A stretch of 64,000 nt of DNA from Starkeya sp. ORNL1. GTDB lineage: Bacteria; Pseudomonadota; Alphaproteobacteria; Rhizobiales; Xanthobacteraceae. Below are positions 60,945 to 64,000 of the stretch, piece by piece. The notes below the pieces were generated by a model. It was given only the letters and a program-made list of their open reading frames with translations, was not told the DNA's origin and made no database searches. The number at the start of each line of letters is the position of its first letter. Positions within the stretch are counted from its first letter, which is position 1. The position numbers and the translations under genes were made by a program. The stretch lies in assembly GCF_012971745.1 (NCBI RefSeq), contig NZ_CP048834.1, positions 3,968,001 through 4,032,000 on the forward strand, read 5' to 3'.

Positions 60945-62222
60945 ATGACCTCGAACGCAATCCCGCACCTCCCAGTCCTCATCGTCGGGGGCGGCCAGGC
61001 CGGCCTGGCCACCAGCTGGCATTTGCAGCGCAGCGGCATCGAGCATCTGGTGCTCGAAAAACATAAGGCGATGCATGCCTGGGAAACCCAGCGCTGGGAC
61101 AATTTCTGCCTGGTCACGCCGAACTGGCAGTGCGACCTGCCGGGCCACGCCTATGCCGGTGATGATCCCGACGGCTTCATGAAGAAGGACGAGATCCTCG
61201 CCTATCTCAAGGGCTTCCGCGCCGCGGTCGATCCGCCGCTCCGCGAGGGCGTCGCGGTGTCCAGGGTGACGAGGCGCGAGGACGGCGGTTTCCATGTCGC
61301 CACTTCGGCCGGCGACTACACCGCCGACCAGGTCGTAGTCGCCTCCGGCGGCTATCATGAGCCGATCGTGCCGCGCATGGCGGAACGCCTGCCTTCCTCC
61401 ATCACGCAGATCCATTCCGCGCAGTATCGCAATGCCGAACAGCTTCCCGAAGGCGCGGTGCTGGTGGTCGGCTCCGGCCAGTCCGGCGCGCAGATCGCCG
61501 AAGACCTGCATCTCGAGGGGCGCAAGGTATTCCTCGCCGTCGGCGCCGCGCCGCGTTGCGCCCGCTTCCATCGCGGCCGCGACGTCGTCACCTGGCTCGC
61601 CGACATGGGCTATTACGACATGCCGGTGGAGCAGCACCCGCTGCGCGAGGGCGTGCGCGACAACACCAACCACTATGTTACCGGCCGCGACGGCGGGCGC
61701 GACATAGATCTGCGCAAGTTCGCCAGCGAGGGCATGGAGCTCTATGGCGTGCTGCGGGACTTCGACGGCGCCGATCTCGCCTTCGACAGCAATCTGACCA
61801 AGGCTCTCGACGACGCCGACCGGACCTATAACGGCATCAATGCCGCGATCGACAAGCATATCGCCGAGAACAACATCCAGGCCCCGCCGGGCACGGTCTA
61901 TCAGCCGGTATGGCGGCCGCAAGGCGAGCGTCCCACACTGACGCTGGAGGGCTCGGGCATCACTTCCATCGTCTGGTGCATCGGCTTCAAGCCGGATTTC
62001 CGCTGGCTCGACGCTGCCGTGTTCAATGGTGCCGGCCACCCCAGGCACCGGCGCGGCGTCACCGGCGAGGAGGGCATCTATTTCATCGGCCTGCCCTGGC
62101 TGCACACCTGGGGCTCGGGGCGCTTCGGCAGCGTCGGGCGCGACGCCGAGTTCATCGTCAGCCATATGGTCGAGCGGATGGGCGCGCGCTCCTTATCGGC
62201 ACGTCTCAAGGTCGCGAGCTGA
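60945..62222 (+). CDS. MSMEG_0569 family flavin-dependent oxidoreductase
   Basis: 425 residues from the ATG after CCGGAGATCCCG. FAD loop VLIVGGGQAGLATSWHLQRS; NADPH loop VLVVGSGQSGAQIAEDLHLE; a FAD-containing monooxygenase-type end VWCIGFKPDFRWLDA and GIYFIGLPWLHTWGSGRFG. Resembles the flavin monooxygenase group. In the Nit1 cluster it is the likely oxidation step. It completes the eight core genes. Confidence 0.93.
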   Translation: MTSNAIPHLPVLIVGGGQAGLATSWHLQRSGIEHLVLEKHKAMHAWETQRWDNFCLVTPNWQCDLPGHAYAGDDPDGFMKKDEILAYLKGFRAAVDPPLREGVAVSRVTRREDGGFHVATSAGDYTADQVVVASGGYHEPIVPRMAERLPSSITQIHSAQYRNAEQLPEGAVLVVGSGQSGAQIAEDLHLEGRKVFLAVGAAPRCARFHRGRDVVTWLADMGYYDMPVEQHPLREGVRDNTNHYVTGRDGGRDIDLRKFASEGMELYGVLRDFDGADLAFDSNLTKALDDADRTYNGINAAIDKHIAENNIQAPPGTVYQPVWRPQGERPTLTLEGSGITSIVWCIGFKPDFRWLDAAVFNGAGHPRHRRGVTGEEGIYFIGLPWLHTWGSGRFGSVGRDAEFIVSHMVERMGARSLSARLKVAS

Positions 62223-62234
62223 GGGAATCCGCGC

Positions 62235-63110
62235 ATGAACGTCGCCTTTCCTCCACCCGGCGCCGGTGACGCCCTCGCCTGCCGCGACGCTTCGATGCTG
62301 GACCGCATCGTGCTCGGCATGCCGCATCTCAGCCTTGGCGGGCTGTCCGAGACCTGGTTGCTGAAGGAACTCGGCCACCGGCACTGGCAATTACTGGCGC
62401 TTCTGGCCGGGCGTGCCGTACCGGAATTCCGTGATGCCGAGAGCAATCCGGTCTATGCCGCCTTCTGCGCGGTGACGATCAGTAACGCCGCATTCGGCAT
62501 GCTGCGCGAGCACGACGAGCTCTCCATCGAATCGCGCATCGCCCGTATCTCCCGCACCCAGTTCGCCAGCCTGCACGAATTGCGCTGCCGCGGGCGCAGC
62601 GTCGGCCGGGTGGAGCTGTCCTCGGTGTTCGTCAGGCGCGGCATTCCGGGGCGAAACCGCTCGGTGGCGCGCGTGGCGCTCGATCTGTTCCCGCCGGCGG
62701 CGCTGGCTCCCGGCTTTGGCGCGGCGGCGGCTTTGGCGGCGCGGCTGCGCAGCGGGGAATGGCAGGAGCATTTCGGCTTCGTCCGCGCGGCGGGGCAGGT
62801 GCGCCGGGAAATAGTGATCAATCCCTGCCCATCGCAGGATTTCAACGGTGCGGACTTTCTCTATTTCGCCGCGTTCCAGTCCTTCGTTGATCGCGCCGAA
62901 TGGGAATTCTTCAACTTAAGTATAAGTTCGACCCTTGATCGCGACCTCATCTATCACGGCAATGTCGAGATCGGCGATCGTGTCGTCGTGCAATTGATGG
63001 GCGAGCGCCGATCTGCCGATCGCATCGCGCATTGGTGCCGAATCACCCGGCACATCGATGGTGCGCCGCTCGCGGATGTCTTCACCGAAAAGTTGATCGC
63101 GCCGGTCTGA
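62235..63110 (+). CDS. LnmK/Pnap_2097-like double hot-dog protein
   Basis: 291 residues, two hot-dog-like halves. The diagnostic stretch is NPCPSQDFNGADFLYFAAF followed by DRAEWEFF, matching LnmK and the Pnap_2097 family, which act on acyl carrier protein thioesters in natural-product pathways (LnmK is an acyltransferase/decarboxylase). N-terminal half has LGMPHLSLGGLSETWLLKEL. The start is 13 bp after the Nit1 flavoprotein stop, so it is probably in the same operon and extends it toward acyl-chain chemistry. No carrier protein or polyketide synthase gene is in view. Confidence 0.82.
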   Translation: MNVAFPPPGAGDALACRDASMLDRIVLGMPHLSLGGLSETWLLKELGHRHWQLLALLAGRAVPEFRDAESNPVYAAFCAVTISNAAFGMLREHDELSIESRIARISRTQFASLHELRCRGRSVGRVELSSVFVRRGIPGRNRSVARVALDLFPPAALAPGFGAAAALAARLRSGEWQEHFGFVRAAGQVRREIVINPCPSQDFNGADFLYFAAFQSFVDRAEWEFFNLSISSTLDRDLIYHGNVEIGDRVVVQLMGERRSADRIAHWCRITRHIDGAPLADVFTEKLIAPV

Positions 63111-63189
63111 TCTCCTGAGCTCGCATATCGACTGCATGCGCAAAGCCGAATAGAGCGATTCCGCCCGAATGATTGGGCGGGAGAGCGAG

Positions 63190-63840
63190 ATGTCGAGCTT
63201 CAGCGAGCGTTTGCGCGCGGACAATATCGAGAACTGGAATGCCGCGATAAACCATCGCTTTGTCGGAGAGATCTTCCGCGGCGCGGTGCCGTCGCAGGTG
63301 ATGCGGCGCTATCTGGTGCAGGATTATCAGTTCATCGACCGCTTCGTTGCACTGCTCGGCGCCGCCATTGCCAGTGCCGATCTCTATGCCTCGCGCATCC
63401 GATTCGCCCAGTTCGCGGCGATGATCACCAGTGACGAGAACACTTATTTTCAGCGCTCGTTCAACGCTCTAGGCGTTCCCGAAAGCGAACGGACGGCGCC
63501 TCATCTGGCCGATGTCACCCGACAATTCCAGGCGCTGATGGCGGAGGCTGCGGCAAGTCGAAGCTATGCAAACGCTCTCGCGGTGCTCACGGTGGCCGAG
63601 GGCATCTATCTGGAATGGGCTGACCAGGGGTACCCATTGCCGGCCGACTTCATCCATGCCGAGTGGATCACGCTTCATAACAGTCCCGGTTTCCGGGAAT
63701 TTGTACTTTGGCTGCGGTCTGAGCTCGATCGTATTCACGATTTTCTGAACGACGCTGAACGGCATGTCGCCGCCGGTTACTTCCGTCGGGCGGTCGAGCT
63801 CGAACGGGCGTTCTTCGATTACATATATGAGGGCGAATAA
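63190..63840 (+). CDS. TenA/PqqC-like family protein (TenA_E type, no cysteine)
   Basis: 216 residues from the ATG after GGGAGAGCGAG. Helical bundle with FRGAVPSQVMRRYLVQDYQF, VLTVAEGIYLEWADQG and a C-terminal ELERAFFDYIYEGE that has the acidic residue of the active site. The catalytic Cys of classic thiaminase II is absent; there is no Cys in the protein at all. Such TenA_E proteins act on amino-pyrimidines or unrelated substrates. Located 79 bp after the LnmK-like gene, in the same direction, probably same pathway. Confidence 0.85.
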   Translation: MSSFSERLRADNIENWNAAINHRFVGEIFRGAVPSQVMRRYLVQDYQFIDRFVALLGAAIASADLYASRIRFAQFAAMITSDENTYFQRSFNALGVPESERTAPHLADVTRQFQALMAEAAASRSYANALAVLTVAEGIYLEWADQGYPLPADFIHAEWITLHNSPGFREFVLWLRSELDRIHDFLNDAERHVAAGYFRRAVELERAFFDYIYEGE

Positions 63841-64000
63841 GGGCGAAGAGAGCAGCCGGCTTACGGTTAAATTAAGCTAAGTCATGCGGCTTTCCGCCCG
63901 GTGAATTCACGATCCTGATGCCGGCTGCATTACCCCGCACTGCGGCGAATACGTTCAGTCCATGGCTGCCGGCGATTGTTTGCGTATGGTATGGAAATCC
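63841..64000. other. Right-end sequence without a supported gene
   Basis: 160 bp after the TenA stop. It holds an AT-rich patch (GTTAAATTAAGCTAAGTC) but no terminator hairpin or ORF that I can support; the next gene would begin beyond the window. Confidence 0.4.

Overview
The window is GC-rich, densely coded DNA typical of an alphaproteobacterium of the order Hyphomicrobiales. This rests on the TctB/TctA transporter pair, the IalB-family protein, the style of the purine and Nit1 operons, and the families of paired palindromic intergenic repeats. The genus cannot be fixed from sequence alone. No RNA genes, IS elements or CRISPR arrays were recognised.

Layout. 1-4800: end of a tripartite tricarboxylate transporter (tctB, tctA), a GntR/FCD regulator, a TerB-like protein and a class I glutamine amidotransferase. 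4960-41951: a stand-alone EAL-domain protein, then a complete type III secretion (T3SS) locus of about 36 kb. 42274-43524: an IalB-like exported protein and a nitroreductase. 43840-50435: a five-gene minus-strand operon carrying guanine through xanthine, urate and HIU to allantoin. 50657-54868: a stand-alone LigD-type polymerase domain, an SDR, a low-GC HEPN-like gene pair and a MocR regulator. 55356-62222: the full eight-gene Nit1 (MSMEG_0565-0572 type) cluster behind a sigma-54 promoter, followed by an LnmK/Pnap_2097-like protein and a cysteine-less TenA.

The T3SS is of the Ysc family, not the rhizobial Rhc family. It has SctV, SctX, SctY, SctI-J-K-L-N-O-P-Q-R-S-T-U in one plus-strand operon, SctD, a YscE-like co-chaperone, the SctF needle, SctW with a CesT-type chaperone, both pore translocators (SctE, SctB), a candidate tip protein, and several SycD/LcrH-like TPR chaperones. 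Four points set it apart. (1) An ExbB/MotA-like channel protein and an ExbD-like partner sit in the sctV operon; a second ExbD-like protein lies at the left edge. (2) The secretin is a lipoprotein with a GspD-like N0-N1-N2-N3 layout. (3) SctD is 757 residues long and ends in a bacterial SH3-like domain. (4) At least six transcription units of the locus carry a 16-bp TGTG-N8-CACA-like palindrome 60-85 bp before the start codon. A Crp/Fnr-family gene is encoded in the locus and is translationally coupled to the needle co-chaperone gene, so it is the obvious candidate to read these sites.

The model inferred is a contact-dependent injectisome that inserts a pore in a eukaryotic membrane, is controlled by a dedicated Crp-like activator, and may be coupled to a proton-channel motor or envelope-tethering complex. 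That coupling is a hypothesis. No recognisable effector gene was found. Candidates for secreted or accessory proteins are the small Gln-rich protein at 6749, the coiled-coil protein at 15058 and the Ala-rich membrane protein at 16290.
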